From the NCBI GenBank assembly GCA_027886175.1, contig JAJNNQ010000023.1, forward strand, positions 2,076,501-2,140,500: 64,000 bases of DNA. The letters run 5' to 3'. Positions 9,729 through 22,414 of this stretch are shown here, piece after piece (position 1 is the first letter of the stretch; each line of letters begins with the position of its first letter). Under the pieces are notes generated by a model. The model saw only the letters and a list, made by a program, of their open reading frames with translations. It had not been told where the DNA came from and made no database searches. The translations under genes were made by a program, and so were the position numbers. This stretch comes from Phylloscopus collybita (lineage: Eukaryota > Chordata > Aves > Passeriformes > Phylloscopidae).

Positions 9729-12700
9729 AGGCATTTGATCTGCAACGAGGTCCTCATTCCCAGAAGACCCAAATGGTATCAGACCAATCTTCACAGACCA
9801 TTTATCAGCCTTCCCAACTGCATGGAAAGGCCCTGAGCAGATGCCAGGGAGCCATCTGGCAAACTGGGTCCCATGGCAGGCATGCACTTGGGGGGAAACC
9901 AGTTCCCAGCAAGACACTTCCATGACCTGTGTGACCACCAGCCTGTCACCAGAGCTCCCAGGGTGGGGGCTGTCACAGAAAGGCAGAGCCTTGCTGTGGA
10001 GCCTCAGCAACCTCTCACTGCTGAGCTCTTCTTTCCTCAGGGTCTCGTGGCTGAATTCCTCAGAAGCACTCCCAGGCGAAGAGAATTAGGATCTGGAGCC
10101 CAAATTGTCATGGGTTCCTGTGTACAGGGGTGCAGGCAAGACAAGCCATGCCTGATCTCCTTTTTGAGTTCTGCACAGCAGGATAAGAAGGAAAATTCAC
10201 CACCTCACTTCCCTTCTTCCCCCGTCCTCTCCACACGGTTCTTCCACCACTTCCCAGCAGGTGGGATTCCCATTTTGCAAAGCCCTGCCCTATTTCTTTG
10301 TCCCATAGCAATCCCAAATGCCACCAGACAGAGCTCAGGACAGTGATTATGAGCAGGCACACAATGAGATAAAGGCCAGTGTAATTATCTTGTTCCTAAG
10401 CACTTCACAACGTTCCCAAGTATCTTGTATTTAGTTACTTGGTGAGGTCCTGAACGTCTGACTCCCAGGCACTATGGTTTTATTGCTACAGAATAAGCCA
10501 GGAACCATTGAAAAAAGCTCTAAAAGGTCTTTTTTTAAATAGTCAGAATGAATTTACAGTGTTGGCTGCCTGGCAAATGCAACAGGCATTTCAAGTGGGA
10601 AGGAACAGTCCTTTATTACATCTGCTCCTGGCATTTAGGGCACCCCGACCGCTCACAATTCCTCAGCCTCAGTGCTCAGCATCCTGCAGGCTGCTGGCTG
10701 GGCACAGCCAAGGGGGGAGACAGGCTGGGAGAAAAGGGTCTGCACGAAAGGAAAACCTGGCTTCAGAGCCAGCTGGAAATTCTCATTACGGTTTGTCAGA
10801 AAATGATGGTTTTTCACTCAAAGTGTCCCAGAAATTCCTTGGTTTCGGACACCTGCAAGTGAAGCATCAGCTGGGCTCCTGCAGCAAACCTTCCCCAGAT
10901 TTTCCTGCCCAGGCTGTGCCCCACTTGACCCTCTGAGCCAGCTCACCTCAAGGGTCCAGGTCTGGAGGGCTTCTGACAACTGCTGTGGAGCTGACTTCTG
11001 AAGGGTTCTGGTGTCCTCGAGTGGCACTGCTGAGGGCACAAGGCTGAGGTGAACCTTAAACCAGGTGCAACCCTTCCTCCACCCAAGCTCATGGCCACTG
11101 ACACCCCATCTCAGCCACTTGAGGACATCACCATCATTATTCAACCAAGCTGGTGCCAGGGCACCTGGCCTCAAGCACCGTGGGAGTGGAGGAGGAACAG
11201 CAGATGACTTTTGATGGTCTGAAAAGCCCAGAATAATTTGCTGATTTTTCTGTGACTGAGACAGATTAGAGTGATAGAGGACTGAAGGGTTTCTAAGTTT
11301 ACCTCTGGGGTTAAAAAGCCATTAATGGAACAGCCACTGGATGTGTGGAGAGGTGAAGGGGGATTCACACAGCTCTCTGGGCTACAGCAAAGGACTTCTC
11401 CAAATCCTCCTGCTCCATCTCAGCTCAGGGTGAAGCCCAGGGCACACCTTGCCATTCCCATGCTCCCACTTGCCTGCCCTGCATCCACACCTGCAGGGTC
11501 ACTCATCCCAAGCTCCAAACAGGTCTCTTCCCTCTCACATGCCTGTGCCAGACCCCAGTCTGGTCAGTCTGGGTCCTGAGGTCTTTCTGCACGATGGGAG
11601 CACAGCAAAGAGCAGTTCCTGCTCCACTTGGCCCCTTCCTCAGGCAGGTGTGAGGCAAGGGCTGATCCACAGCCCCTTCTTAGGAGCCCATCTCAGGCTC
11701 AGGTGCTTCCTGACTTGGTTACTCATGTTCTGGGGCCATTATCTGGGCACAAATAGGGCCATAAAATGGTATTTCATCTCCACTAGCTGACAAATCTCTT
11801 ACATTTAGGAAAAAATTATAAATATCAGAGCCAAGTCCCCTGTCTTTCCCTTCAGAACTTCTGGGAAATGCGGGTTTTCTCAGGGCACTGGAGAAAGGCA
11901 ATTAGCAAAGAAGAAGGTAGTCAGGAAAACGTTTTAAAAAGCCTAACTAGAAGCATTTACAGGTATTATTATTAATGATGGCTATTACAGTACTAGAAAG
12001 CTCAGTGATTTTTCAGGCAGGACTGAAAAGGGAATAGGAACAAAACAAAGTAAACTCTACAAGACTGCAAGAGATGCAGAATGAGCTCTGGAAACCAAAC
12101 AAGGTAAGTCTCAGGGTAATCAAGCCCAATCCTCTGCTTCAGGACACCAGTGTGGGTTCCCAGGAGTTCAGGGGCTGGGCAAGAACTGTGGTTACCTCCC
12201 TTCTGACCAGGGGAGAGAATATTAAAGCTGAGCTTTCCAAAGACCTTTTAGGAAGTCAGCTCACAGTCACTGCAATTAAATGAGCCAAGGAATTCCCCTG
12301 AGGATGTGCAAAAGTCTCTGCTCTGTTCTGCTAACCCACCCTCCCAGGAGCCACCAGAACCAGGGTCACCCACCCATCACACCCTGGACCACTTGCCCCT
12401 CTCCACACCAGACTGCCAGCTTGGGACATTTACTGAGGACTGGGCAGAGCCCATCGAGCCCAGAAGTCCCAAATTCTCAGGAATTGGTAATTACTTAAAT
12501 AAACTTCCCTCTCATAGTGTCTGAGCCAGGGCCTCTCTTTCTGACACATCCCACTAAAATTTTATTTAAGGTGAGATAACAGGAGGGTTCCACACATGAG
12601 CTGAGCTGCACCTGCCTAAATACTGGGCCCTGGGGATGCCTGGATGGCTTCAGCTGGGCTTCACCACCTCCCTCCCCTCTCCCCTGCAGGATTCCCTGCC

Positions 12701-14225
12701 CATATATCCTTCATGCAAATCTGCCTCATTAATCACTGCGTCCCAGGTGCACCCCGGGGTTATTTGCTGGGAAAATCCCGTCCCAACCCAAGGACAGAGC
12801 ACGTCACAGTGGGTTTTTTTTTTTGATGAGGGTAATATCTACAGGAGGGGGGACTTGGAAATCTGCCAGCCTCCAAAAAAATTATTCACCCTGCCTGTGA
12901 GTTTAAATCCTGGATGCTGGCTGTTACAGACAGAGCTGCCTTTGCAGGCAGGCAGGATCAGTCACAAGCCTGGTTCTGTCCCCTCCCTGCCCATGGCTAC
13001 AGGACCTGGGGGTGGTGTGGGAACCCCCAGCTTGAGAACTTGGGGTTTGGATTATGAACTACCCCGAAATAACCACAGTGAGGGTCTCTAGAACACGGCC
13101 TCATTGCACCAGTCAGCTCTGAGCACAGGTCCAGCCTGGCAATTTGCTTCCTGAGACTTTGCTAAAAGCTGCAGCCTGTGCTTATCTCACCTGAGTGGTT
13201 TTGACAGAGATCATATTTGTCTCAGAGATGTATGCTTCTATAAGCTGAGCTCCAGCTCCCAAAACTCCAAGAATTTCTTAGATTTTAAGATTTCTGGTCT
13301 GTGAAGTGATTTTTTTTGTCTCTGATACAGAGTTCAGGTTTGACAGCAGCACTCCAAGCATCTCTAGTTCTCACGTGTTCCCACAGCATTTAGTGTTACT
13401 CCCAAACAACTTATTCTTATTTACAGCTGTCCAGAACAGGCTTTGCTAATGAGACCTTTGATCTGCCTTGATGTAAACCCATGAGCTCCTGTGGAGTCGC
13501 TTTCAAGCCTAGGACTTGTTTTTCAGAAAAGGTAGCATTAGGTTACCAAAAAAAAGGATCCATTTAAGTCAAAAGTTTTGCAGTTTTGCTGTGGCAGGAG
13601 AAAAAATCTCAGGATATCAAAGAGTCAAGGGAAGAACATGGTACTCAGCTGAGGCAATGGACAAGCAGTCAGACACAAAAGCCTTTCCACAGCTCTGACA
13701 ATATCCTCAAGCCCCTGTCGAGCTTAGTTTAAACCAAAAGCACAGAAAAAAGAGACAAAACATGGAATTAAGATGTTTCCTCTCTGCCACATTAGCTTCA
13801 GTAATGTGGTGGCATACAATGGCATAAGAAATCCTAAAGGTCTTAAGAAAAAACTAAACTAGAAAGATACATAGATGGGGGATTTTAAATTACGTTCCAG
13901 AAATGGACATTTTAGACATTTTAGACCTTTCAAACCACAGCACAGGTATTCAAGACTTTATCCACATTCACCACAGGCAGCAAGAGCTGTCAGGTATCAG
14001 CAACAGACAGCAGGAGCCCAGAGCAGCTCTCAGTGGGTCTCTGGCCCCACAGTGCTGGAGCTTTGCTCTGACCACAGATATTTTTAACCCTGAAGACAGA
14101 GAGTTGGTTGAACAGGGTTTATCAGAAGCAGAGGCAACATGGGACTGCTCAAAGACAACCCTCTTCCAGCAGCTTTACCAGCAGAACCCCCCTGCAGTCG
14201 GCTGAAAGGAGGTGACACATCTCTT
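9729..14225. other. Unassigned non-coding sequence
   Basis: No gene, RNA or clear repeat is seen over this 4.5-kb stretch. Short frames overlap on both strands without supporting signals. Short A and T runs occur (for example T9 near 12818). Confidence 0.5.
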
Positions 14226-14363
14226 CTCAGGGTCAAGGCCGGGTTGGATGGGACTTGGAACAACCCAGCCTAAAGAAAGATGTCCCTGCTCATGGCAAGG
14301 GTTTTGGAACAAAATGATCTTTAAGGTCCCTTCCAACCCAAAGCTTTTTGTGATTCTATGATT
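14226..14363 (+). mobile_element. CR1 LINE 3' end
   Basis: The sequence reads '...ggccgggttggatgggact', then '...catggcaagggttttgg', 'gatctttaaggtcccttcc' and ends 'tgattctatgattt'. This is the standard 3' untranslated tail of avian CR1. It is 5'-truncated, as nearly all CR1 copies are, and has no coding capacity. Confidence 0.9.
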
Positions 14364-14807
14364 TCCATCCCTCAGTGTGTTGAGTACTCTCAACACCAGC
14401 TGAGGTCCACCAGACACCACCACCCACCAGTGCTAACCCTCCCCGTGGGGGAGTCCTGCTGGCTCCCTGTTACATCCAGACAGATGTAAAAATGATTAGT
14501 CCAGAGACGGTCCAGGAGTGTGCAAAGAGGCAGCAGGGACAGGGTTCCTTGCCTTTCACCAAAATCCTTTGACCCCTGCCCTCCTGGAATGAAACCAGCC
14601 CCTCCAAACAACCGCCACGAGGAAGGGAAAAAACTGCAAACGACTTTAAAGCGGGAGGGGAAAACCCAGCGAGCTGGGGCCACTAATCTTCTTGTCAGGG
14701 GAGCAGGCTCTCCCAGCAGAGGGGAATTCCTGCCTTTGACCAGACTAATTAGAGACACCGAACTCTGCTCCCGTTAGGGCTTGAAGTGCCCTAATTGGAG
14801 GTGACAC
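14364..14807. other. Unassigned non-coding sequence
   Basis: No gene is seen. A 122-codon minus-strand frame (14390-14758) lacks recognisable features. Confidence 0.5.
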
Positions 14808-14866
14808 CGGCCGCGCGCGGGGGACGCGCGCTCGCGGCTCTCGGCCTGGTGGGAAACGCTGGAGGT
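14808..14866 (+). promoter_or_regulatory. CpG-rich patch ending in a splice donor
   Basis: About a dozen CpG dinucleotides fall within 14808-14860, in a window where CpG is otherwise scarce. The patch runs straight into a textbook donor, GGAG|GTAAGA, with GT at 14865-14866. A short CpG-rich, donor-terminated sequence is what the first exon of a non-coding or rarely used transcript would look like. No TATA box or coding frame supports it. It could also be the decayed edge of a CpG-rich retroelement. Confidence 0.3.
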
Positions 14867-15660
14867 AAGAAGGCTTTCAGAAAGCTGTGGGAGCAGGCCC
14901 CAGAAACAGAAAGAGCAGAAGAACTTAAGAATTTAGCTTGAAATTCTATTGAAATTTAATTGAAAGAATTCTCCTTGAAAGCAGTAAAAGTTACAATAGC
15001 ACGGGCGAGGAAGGACGTGGAAGAGTAGTCTGAGTCTTGGGTTGGGCTAGGGTAGGTCTTAAGGCTGCAGGAAAGTATGCTCAGCAAGACAGAAAATTCT
15101 AAGCTCAGTAATGTAATATTGTTTATTGTTAGTAGAAAGCATATAAGCAAGCATTGTTTGAAGCAGGTGTGCTGCTGGAACCCTGGAGGCTGAAAATTTC
15201 AGGCTTTCTGTGCTAAATGGTGCTGACCCTCAAGCGAGCACCACATTTGACCTGAGGCCTTGGGACAGGCTCCCAAAATTGAGTGATGGCACCGGGGGTT
15301 ATGGGTGTGGAGTTCGAATGGAATTGTGTGATCTCACAGGGTGAAACATTCAGATTTGGGATTTTAGTATATAGTGATGTATGGGGCAAGATGGAGGATT
15401 TGGGGCATGGTCTAAATCCTTCTTCTTCACCTTCTTCTTCCTTCTTCCACATGGGTTTGGGTGGTTTTCTGTAACTGTGTGAAAAAGGTCTTCATTGCGG
15501 GCCTTGGGTGGTCATTATTGGGTCAAAAGTATAAATAATATAGGTGTCAGCTCATTATTGGGTGATTAATGCTTAAACAACCTTGGAAAGAGTTAGAGGT
15601 GCTCCGTTTTACCTCATTTCTCTAACTTTCTAGTTAGGCTGGTGAGTCTGTGAATAGATT
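14867..15660 (-). mobile_element. Possible LTR-type element, family F
   Basis: On the minus strand there is AATAAACAATATTAC (complement of about 15115-15130) with repetitive-looking flanks. Together with a CTT-rich tract (15417-15450) and several inverted 'cattattggg' motifs (about 15510-15560), this resembles an LTR or retroviral untranslated region. No TG...CA ends or target duplication could be found, and the family is not recognised. It may instead be unique sequence. Confidence 0.3.
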
Positions 15661-16435
15661 AAAAAAAAATAAACACCGAGTCTGAACACGAAACTGACTC
15701 CTGTGTACTAATCCCAACCTTGACAGAGAAAAAGAAGCCCTCTACTCCACAGAGCACCACTGTTTGGGAAACAGCATGGAGTGGCCAGCGAGGCACAGGG
15801 CATCCCTGCAGCCCTCTCCAGTCCTGCTGAGAGCAACACCCACCACAGGGAGGGCACTCAGGGCAGGTGAGCAGAGATGTCTGAGCCATTGGAGCAACCA
15901 GACTCTGAAGACCTGAGATGAGACACTGGGAAAAAAAAAAAATTAAGCTTCCTCAATGGCACTGCAAGAAATCAACTTTCCTCTTCAATTATTGTGTTGT
16001 TGTTTGTTTTTTTTTTCTTTCTGCAAAAGATTAGTATCCCACACCTCTATTACTTGTACTGTCAACTAAAAGTGGGTTTGCTGGGTCGTATGGCAGCAGG
16101 CAGTGTGTTCACATCTGAAGGCCCCAAGTTCATTTCCAGTTAATGATCCATAAGAGGGACTGCTGCGTTCCTCCTACAAAGATTGCCTGGAAGCTCCTGA
16201 CAGACTGTTTAGTTTGGGGCAGAAAAAAAAAAAAAAAAGCTCTGAAATATTTCTGTGGCCTATAAATCAGGTGAAGTCAGCAATGCTTTATAAGGATCAG
16301 TAATGTTTGGCACAGGCTAGTACCAATAGCTGGTCAGTAAAAGCTCCTTCAGAATTAAAAAAAAATAAATAGACAGTGATTTCAGTACAACCGAAATGCA
16401 GAACTTGTTCAAATTCATATATAATAAAGCAATTA
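15661..16435. other. Unassigned sequence with A-rich tracts
   Basis: No gene is seen. A/T runs lie at about 15661-15670, 15930-15942, 16007-16017 and 16225-16239. Confidence 0.5.
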
Positions 16436-16650
16436 TTGTTTATTATTGAAGCACCAACTGATTATTAAAAACACATTTATTGAGGCTGGACCACAAGGTA
16501 ACAGATACGTAGCTCTGGCATGGCTGCGAAACCTCAGTAAATAGTGATTATTAGAAACAGATTTATTGAGGCCTAACGATCTGGTCAGATGTGTATCAGT
16601 TACAGAGCTCTTAAAACCCAATCAGTCTGTTCTTAAGCCACTTTTACTGA
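16436..16650 (-). repeat. Degenerate tandem repeat with AATAAA motifs
   Basis: A 27-bp segment at 16460-16486 recurs at 16546-16572 with two mismatches, 86 bp apart (core 'atttattgaggc'). Weaker echoes lie at about 16439-16453 and 16640-16655. On the minus strand each core gives CTCAATAAAT, containing a polyadenylation-type AATAAA. This could be a duplicated LTR end or an old 86-bp tandem repeat. Confidence 0.4.
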
Positions 16651-17241
16651 GGGTTTACAGCTCAGCAGTAGGGCTCCATGTCTTCATCCAGGGCCGCTAA
16701 GCCACATCTTATTGCTGGTTTGATATGTAATTAAGGGAGTGTTTGCAGGGATAAGACTATACTGAGCAAGGAGAAGGAGGATAAAACACAATCATTTTCC
16801 TGCTTTTAAAAATGCAGAGCAGAGCTGCTGCTTGACCTGTGGTTGGATCTTTTATACATCTCTGGACCCCTCTGTCAGTGGAGTGTGCAGACCATGGGCA
16901 GTCAGAGGGTATGACCCATCCCAGTGCCCAACACCACAAGCAGAACCTGTCCTCCTTCCCCCCACCATGCAGCTCACACCTCTGCTAGGCTTGACCAACT
17001 CATACTCATCACACTTCCTTCACCAAACCTTGCTGAGTACCGTGGTTGTGAATGGTAAATCCAAGCTGCAGGGACATTAAAGCTGGGCTGAGCCCAAACA
17101 CTGCCTGGGAGGGGAGAGCTGGGCATGGTGAGACCATGAGTGGCCATCAGAAGGTACCAACGTGCAGGCTGTGCTTATTCACACAGAACACGTCCCATCT
17201 CCTGGTCCCTTCAGGAATGTTTAAACACTTGGCCAGGAAAG
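16651..17241. other. Unassigned non-coding sequence
   Basis: Nothing recognised. Confidence 0.5.
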
Positions 17242-17612
17242 CCATCCATCCTTCCATCCTTCCATCCATCCTTCCATCCTTCCATCCTTCCATCCTTCCA
17301 TACATCTTTATACATCTTTCAATCCATCCATCCATCCATCCATCCATCCATCCATCCATCCAGGCTTTTATCCATCCATTTCTCCATCTATCCATCCCCT
17401 CCTCCATTCATCAATCCTTTTATCCCTTCATCCCTCTCTCCCTCCATCCCTCCGTCCATCCCTCCATCCATCCGTCCATCCATCCATCCTTCCATCCATC
17501 CATCCCTCCATCCCTCCATCCATCCATCCCTCCATCCCTCCATCCATCCATACATCCATACATCCATACATCCATACATCCATACATCCATACATCCATA
17601 CATCCCTCCCTC
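17242..17612. repeat. (CATC)n tetranucleotide repeat, about 370 bp
   Basis: A long array of CATC with interspersed CTTC, CCTC and CATA variants, including a pure CATC block (17326-17362) and a CATA/CATC block (17548-17606). It is pyrimidine-rich on the plus strand. Frames of up to 303 codons (H/P/S/I-rich on plus; M/D/G/W-rich on minus) are artefacts of a 4-bp unit that lacks stops. Confidence 0.97.
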
Positions 17613-19326
17613 CACCCTTCCCTGCCAGCCCCATGGCACCTGTTTCTCCATCTCACAGATGGGGTACCAGCTTTCAGCACACCCACGGGAGCCTCCCCAG
17701 TGCTGGCCGAACCCTTCACACATCTCAGGGTGAATACAGGAGGCCAAACGCCCAGAGACACAGCCAGCAAAACAAAAGAGGCAGCATGGAAACCACAGAC
17801 AAAAGGCAGAGATTTTGCCCAGATCATGCAGAACAGCTGGGGCAAAGCTCAGAGCAGGAGAGGTCTGCTCCTTTTCTTTTGCAATGTCTCAAGACCTCCC
17901 AGCCTCTCCACCAGAGGAGAAGGAGGAGAGAAAGGAGCCCAGATTACTGGAGAACTCCCCTAGCTCTGGTCTCCTCTGTTCAAATTTATATATTCCACTA
18001 CAGGTGACATCATGATTGCTGGAGTCTGACAGGTGATGCTGTAAAATGCATGAAACCATAAAAATTTCAACAGCAGCAAGCTCCATTGACGCTACATCTG
18101 ACAGCACTTAGCTGCCCAGCTAACACAAATACTATAAAAGCACTCAGGAAAGAAATCCAGCCTGCCTGACCTCAGTTTTGGACTAATAAAGAGTACAGCA
18201 TGACCAGATTTCACCTAGGTATAATAAGCAGGCATCTTTAAAAGAAACCAAAGCAGGGTGTTGGTGGGTGTAAAGGACTAAGGCAGGAGATGAGTTAAGA
18301 GTGGGTAAAGTCATTGCTGGGCAGTCATTGCTCTGCTCCACTCCCTGCCAGGAGATCTGTCTCAGGAACTGCACAGCTATCACTGAAAAAAGGATGTTCA
18401 CCAGCCTTGCACAGCCAAGCTAGGGTGGGTAATTGCCCAAATCATGTCAGAGCCCCTGATGTTCATTTCTGCCCTCCCCACAGGGAAAGAGTGAGTAATC
18501 TTGTCTCTGAAAGTTGGACAGTAAGTGAATCCAGAAGAATCATTGCCCTTTCTTTCATCACTCTCAGCACTATATTTTAAAAGTCTGAGGATCTGCTTTT
18601 CATTTCTTTCTGCTGTGAGATTCCTCTGGCCTCCCTGGAGGAGGGGAGCACCCCTCAGGTCTGTGGAAGGCTCTCTCTGAAGAAGGCAAAGGAGGATTCC
18701 CACGTCTCCCAAAACCACAGAGGTGAGTCAGGCGGGTGTGGGCTGGTGGCTCCAGCCAGGCAGGGATTTTCAAACCAGACATGCTGAAAGGGATCATCCA
18801 TTTCTCCAGGGAGAGCTGGTTTCCATGAGCTCTTCTGGGATTAGTCAGACTGACACATGGGCAGAAGGAGCTTTGTCACCTTCCAGCTGGCCACGCCAAA
18901 ACCTTTCTGAGCAGAGCTGGGGATCCTTGGGAACCAGTGCTGGCTGTTCTCAGAGAATAAACCACAGGCTCCAACTTCCACCCCATCCTGCACCCATGCA
19001 CCACCTCAATATCACTCATCCCAGGGACTGCCCCAGCCCCCAGGGTCACCAAAACCAGATCCCAGTAAAAAAAAAAATATGTGTACCCATGTGCACCCGT
19101 GCCACAAAGTTCACCAGGAGTCTGGTCTGCTGCTAGTGAGACAGGCAAGCAACAGAAGTTACTCTAAATACATCTACAGCTCCATTAAAACTCCCTTTAT
19201 TCAAATGACTGCAGAGCTGTTCTTGGAGCTCGCTGCTCTCTTGGTGCACAGGCAAGATGGGGAGGGAGTGGAGCAGAAGGTGCCAGGTGAGTTGCCCAGC
19301 TCTGGAGCTGTGTTCCAGGCAAAACA
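17613..19326. other. Unassigned non-coding sequence
   Basis: No gene or clear repeat is seen. Confidence 0.5.
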
Positions 19327-19335
19327 ACCATCACC

Positions 19336-19414
<79 letters not shown>
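19327..19414. repeat. (CAC/CAT)n trinucleotide repeat
   Basis: About 29 triplets, CAC-type then CAT-type with one CAC interruption. It reads as poly-His, poly-Ser or poly-Ile/Thr on plus and poly-Asp or poly-Met on minus. There is no flanking coding evidence, so it is treated as a microsatellite. Confidence 0.95.
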
Positions 19415-19417
<3 letters not shown>

Positions 19418-21069
19418 TCGCATTCTTGTACATGCAGTTGCAATAACCAGCAATGCTGGTCACCATCTAAGCACAGCTTTTGATATTGAAAACAAACTTC
19501 TTTAAATGCCATTTGTTCAGCCAAAGAGAAAACGTTATTGCAAAACTCTGTGCAGTGTTTTTGATCACAGGGTTTTACCGAGCACTTCAGTGGAAAGTGG
19601 ATGATGATTTTCTCACAAAAATATTTTTCTTTCTTTTTTTTTTTACCATTTCAGATCTCCTCTTTCTATTTAAATAATTAGTGAGAGATGCTGCAGATTT
19701 TTTCAAACAATTTTTAGTTACTGAAAAAATACACGCATAATGAAAAATATGTATAATGAAAAAATCCAAAAATTGGAGTTAGTTAATTTTTATTTTTTTT
19801 TTACATAAATGGCTCCCTGTTTTGCTGACAGGTTTGTCAGGGTCAACACCAGCTGATGGAAATGTTGTGGCTACAGACAGTAGTTGAAAGTGGTTGGAGC
19901 ACCACAGGACAGCATCTCAGTGAGGAACATCAGCCTTGGGGGCAGGACAAGCAGTTACCAGGTGAGACTTCACCTTTCCTGCTCCACTTCTTCCAAGTCT
20001 CCAGTTCACCAGCCACAAATCACAAAAATACTGATAGACACCAAGATGACTGAAATTTGGTCTTTGCAGTCACCACCATGAAAAGCCAAAAAAATATTTA
20101 GATACCTAATTTCAACTAAAATAAAGTGGATGTCCTGCTGCCCATGGCAAGCTTCCTGCCTAATCCCTGCCTGGATCACATCCCATGTGCTTCTCCACTG
20201 CAAAACCCACTGGAAAATGCTAATGGGACTTCCCAGGGTCCTGTTGCTCCCAGGTCAGGTTGTGTGAGGGCTCAGCTCCTCTAATTAACACAAAGCCCTT
20301 ACTGGCAAATGAGCTCTTCCCAACCAACACAGGAGAGCAGCTCTGTGCTAAACAGCCCCATACCCTGCTACTGCCAGCCTCTGGAGCATTTCCTGACCCA
20401 GACTCCAGCCTCAAGGCAGCAGGAGCCTCTGCCTGGATTCCCTATGGATGGTAGGGAGATGTGGGAACCCCAGTTAATTCCCATCAAGCCAGGAGATGGC
20501 AATCCACAAGGTGCAGGGCAATGCCTGGGCTCTGATGCCCCAAACCCCTCCCTTTTGTCCCTGCCAAGCCATCCTTTCCACCCATCAGCCTCCAGGTGAG
20601 CCCTCAGGTAGGGCAGGGCTGCTCACCAGGGAGGTGACAGCCAGCACGAGAAGGGGACACAGCCACCAGGCAAGGCCAGGCAGCTGTGACCAGCACTGCT
20701 CCCACCTGCAGCCCTCCAAAGGCACCATCTGGCTGCCAGCAGCTTCATTTTGCAATCTGAGGGGTCCCTTTAATGCATCCCCCCACCCCACAGCCCCACT
20801 CTCCTTTTTATGGAATAGGCAAAAAAAAGTCACAGTAACTGATCATAAAATTTCAAACTCATTTACCTTTCAGGAGGCAACTCGGCACAGGCTGTTACAG
20901 GGCAATTTGGTACATCATAAAGTTTCCTATTAGAACAGAAAATAGGGCTGCTTGCATGGGCTGCCAATTGGAAATAAAATAGTAGTGGGGTCATGATCAT
21001 TAGCACTGCTTTTTCTGTTAGGTTTGCCTTCCACCAGGGTGGGAGGAGGAGGGAGATTTAGATGCAGGT
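19415..21069. other. Unassigned sequence
   Basis: No gene is seen. T-rich stretches occur at 19624-19645 and 19785-19802. Confidence 0.5.
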
Positions 21070-21197
21070 GAAAGAGAGGAGAGGAGAGGAGAGGAGAGGA
21101 GAGGAGAGGAGAGGAGAGGAGAGGAGAGGAGAGGAGAGGAGAGGAGAGGAGAGGAGAGGAGAGGAGAGGAGAGGAGAGGAGAGGAGAGGAGAGGAGG
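21070..21197. repeat. (GAGGA)n pentanucleotide repeat, 24 perfect copies
   Basis: Twenty-four uninterrupted GAGGA units fill 21076-21195, and the purine-only run extends to 21070-21197. It is a perfect homopurine-homopyrimidine tract. A 192-codon minus-strand frame through it (L/S-rich) is an artefact. Confidence 0.97.
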
Positions 21198-22414
21198 TGG
21201 GTTACTCTCTTCAAGTATGATGGGTCTGCTCCTGCACCTATTGAATTTGTGGTGGAGAGCCCCATGGGGTGATGGTGGGTCCAGAATGAGTCCCTAGACC
21301 ACACTGGGGTGTCCAGCCTCCTGCAACAGCAGCTGCATGAGCAGCTCAGCAGAGTGGTAACTCCTTTGTGATATGTGGGAACAGAGCACATGTTTTCAAG
21401 AATAAAAGCAAAACCTACCCAAGCTGAGGTGAAGAGAAGCCACACCAGCTGGGTGTGACACTCAGATGGGCTGGGCTGTGATCCTGAAGCCAGAGAGCTC
21501 AGCACCAAGGCTGAGCTCAGTTTTGTTTACAGCAGGTGGGTGAGGGTTTTGCAGGGGTCTGATGTGGATGGAGGTGACAGCTGTATGGAGGGCTGGTGGG
21601 TGCTCCTGGCAGTGCTGAAGACAACACAGATTTAGCACAGACTGCAGCAGTGTTGTCCCCCCACCATCTGATTTCCGAGCTCCAAAGGCTTGGGGTGACA
21701 GATAAAACTCTGCTACACTGTATTTTTAAGTTTATTTTCCACCAAGTGGCTCTTCACGTTTATTCTGAATAGTCTCCTGAAAAAACTTTGCTCCCATTAA
21801 TTCACTGCCATGGATTTGCTAGCCTAGAGCAGAGCTACCAGCCAACAGCAGGTAGCCCATGATGCAACTTTAAGTCATCTTTTATAACCAGGATTTATTC
21901 CTTAAACTTTTTTTTTTCCTTCCTTCTAGCTAGTTTTGATTTGGGATTTTCTTATTAATTAAATGGCAAATTTCAGTAGCCTGAGATTGAATTATAAGGC
22001 TTGTTTAGAGGAAGGAGAATGATCAGAGCAAAGGGTGGAAGCTATATATGTAATATATACATACACTTAAGACACGGAACTTTGCTTCCAGACGTTTGGA
22101 AGAAATTAAATAGAGGATCAAATTAACTAGTTGATTGAATTAAGTGGAAAGCATCTCATTACCTAAAAGATGGAAACATGTGTCATTTTATAACAGCTAA
22201 AAATAAAGCAAGAATGGGTTGAAATGAAAAGCAGAAACCTGAAAATGTCAGCCAAATTTGGGGTCTGCTGAGCCCTCCGAATGGGAAGGCTGTAAATAAG
22301 GTGGGTTTTGCTGCACAGTGCTGGGAAATGATGGGCTTGGAGAACCAGATGTTGTGCAAAAAGGAGGTGCTACACATCACATTTCACACGAGTGCAGGCA
22401 AAGAAAAGTGACGC
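21198..22414. other. Unassigned sequence
   Basis: No gene is seen. The part from about 21720 to 22180 is AT-rich and featureless to me. Confidence 0.5.

Noticed and set aside
15300..15330. tRNA-like GTTCGAAT motif
   Set aside because: It has no matching acceptor stem, anticodon loop or B-box context. No tRNA could be folded around it.
17052..17963. 303-codon plus-strand frame rich in His, Pro, Ser and Ile
   Set aside because: Most of it is the CATC tetranucleotide array, whose unit lacks stop codons. Antisense frames are equally open.
19197..19524. Poly-Asp, poly-Met, poly-His and poly-Ser frames
   Set aside because: All come from one CAC/CAT microsatellite read in different phases. No flanking protein-like sequence was found.
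20930..21508. 192-codon minus-strand frame with repeated LLSSP
   Set aside because: It passes through the (GAGGA)24 tract and has no domain outside it.
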